Source: Saccharibacillus kuerlensis DSM 22868
GTDB lineage: Bacteria > Bacillota > Bacilli > Paenibacillales > Paenibacillaceae
DNA length: 64,000 nt
Reading direction: 5' to 3'
Assembly (NCBI RefSeq): GCF_000378145.1
Contig: NZ_KB899277.1
Span: 496,001-560,000 of the forward strand
Positions within the stretch are counted from its first letter, which is position 1. Each line of letters opens with the position of its first letter. Below, in pieces: positions 63,775 through 64,000 of the stretch. Position numbers and translations under genes: made by a program. A model generated the notes under the pieces. The model saw only the letters and a program-made list of their open reading frames with translations. It ran no database searches and was not told the DNA's origin.

Positions 63775-64000
63775 TTACAACACCTTCTCTTTCTTACGTT
63801 TGTAAACGGGTTTAAGGAGATAACGTACAATTCCTTGAGCCGCGATAAAGAATATGATCGAGCCAATAACGATCTGGATAATCTCCGACGGTACGCCCGC
63901 CTCAAAACTCATTTCCGAAGATCCATAAGTCAATGTACCGAACAATCCCGCACCGGCCAGCACACCGAATGGATGCGTCATCCCAAGCAGCGCGACAGCG
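63775..64000 (-). CDS. nupP: Nucleoside ABC transporter permease, C-terminal end (cut by window edge)
   Basis: Only the last 75 residues are visible. They contain AVALLGMTHPFGVLAGAGLFGTL, which is typical of the second membrane permease in BmpA-type nucleoside importers, then one hydrophobic segment (IIQIVIGSIIFFIAAQGIVRYLL) and a basic cytosolic end, KRKKEKVL. It pairs with the permease encoded downstream to form the channel. The start lies outside the window. Confidence 0.85.
   Translation of the reverse strand, partial: AVALLGMTHPFGVLAGAGLFGTLTYGSSEMSFEAGVPSEIIQIVIGSIIFFIAAQGIVRYLLKPVYKRKKEKVL

Overview
The window is chromosomal DNA from a Gram-positive Bacillota bacterium, most likely of the Paenibacillaceae (Paenibacillus or Saccharibacillus type; the genus is an inference). 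Signs are strong Shine-Dalgarno sites with frequent GTG and TTG starts, sigma-A promoters, T-box leaders (thrS, pheST, ilvB), an S-box in front of metA, the order pheS-pheT-zapA-mutS2-DUF350 partly shared with Bacillus subtilis, the alaR/alaT pair and futalosine menaquinone synthesis (mqnC). I see no phage genes, transposase genes, CRISPR array or rRNA. Most genes lie on the minus strand.

Layout. 1-7 kb: thrS with its T-box, a HAD phosphatase, an S9 peptidase, a sodium/alanine symporter and mqnC. 7-11.2 kb: a methionine unit (metA-metI-metC) under a SAM-I riboswitch that carries a very large P4 extension. 11.3-12.7 kb: corA behind a leader that encodes a short peptide resembling MgtL. 12.8-20.2 kb: HRDC protein, MOSC protein, phosphodiester glycosidase, 5'-3' exonuclease, ArsC-like protein, RluA-type pseudouridine synthase, cobalamin adenosyltransferase and a lipoprotein. 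20.4-35.2 kb: alaT-alaR, DUF350 protein, mutS2, a diguanylate cyclase, a 1333-residue ZapA with a giant coiled coil, and pheT-pheS with a T-box. 35.3-37.6 kb: an ABC-F protein with an attenuator leader. 38-43.8 kb: a sucrose regulon (LacI-type repressor, three operators, scrB, scrK, scrA). 44-46.4 kb: tRNA-Gly, tRNA-Pro and a GGDEF-EAL protein. 46.7-52.7 kb: a MoxR / DUF58 / DUF4129 operon with the DUF58-DUF4129 pair duplicated. 53-54.2 kb: a small zinc-ribbon-like protein and a peroxiredoxin. 54.3-62.6 kb: branched-chain amino acid genes (ilvB-ilvN-ilvC-leuA under a T-box, leuB separate) split by an aldo/keto reductase. 62.8-64 kb: two nucleoside ABC permease genes, the second cut by the window edge.

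How it works together. The window is mainly amino-acid metabolism controlled by RNA leaders: methionine by SAM, threonyl- and phenylalanyl-tRNA synthetases and the ilv-leu operon by uncharged tRNA, plus alanine metabolism under an Lrp-type regulator. Sucrose is taken up and phosphorylated by ScrA, cleaved by ScrB, and the fructose is phosphorylated by ScrK.

The least expected items are: (1) palindromic intergenic elements of about 200 bp, two of which sit between two near-identical copies of the local hairpin, with a different hairpin at each locus; (2) the giant ZapA with ten exact-length 14-residue repeats; (3) the corA leader peptide and attenuator; (4) the 236-nt insertion in the S-box P4 loop; and (5) the attenuator leader of the ABC-F gene.
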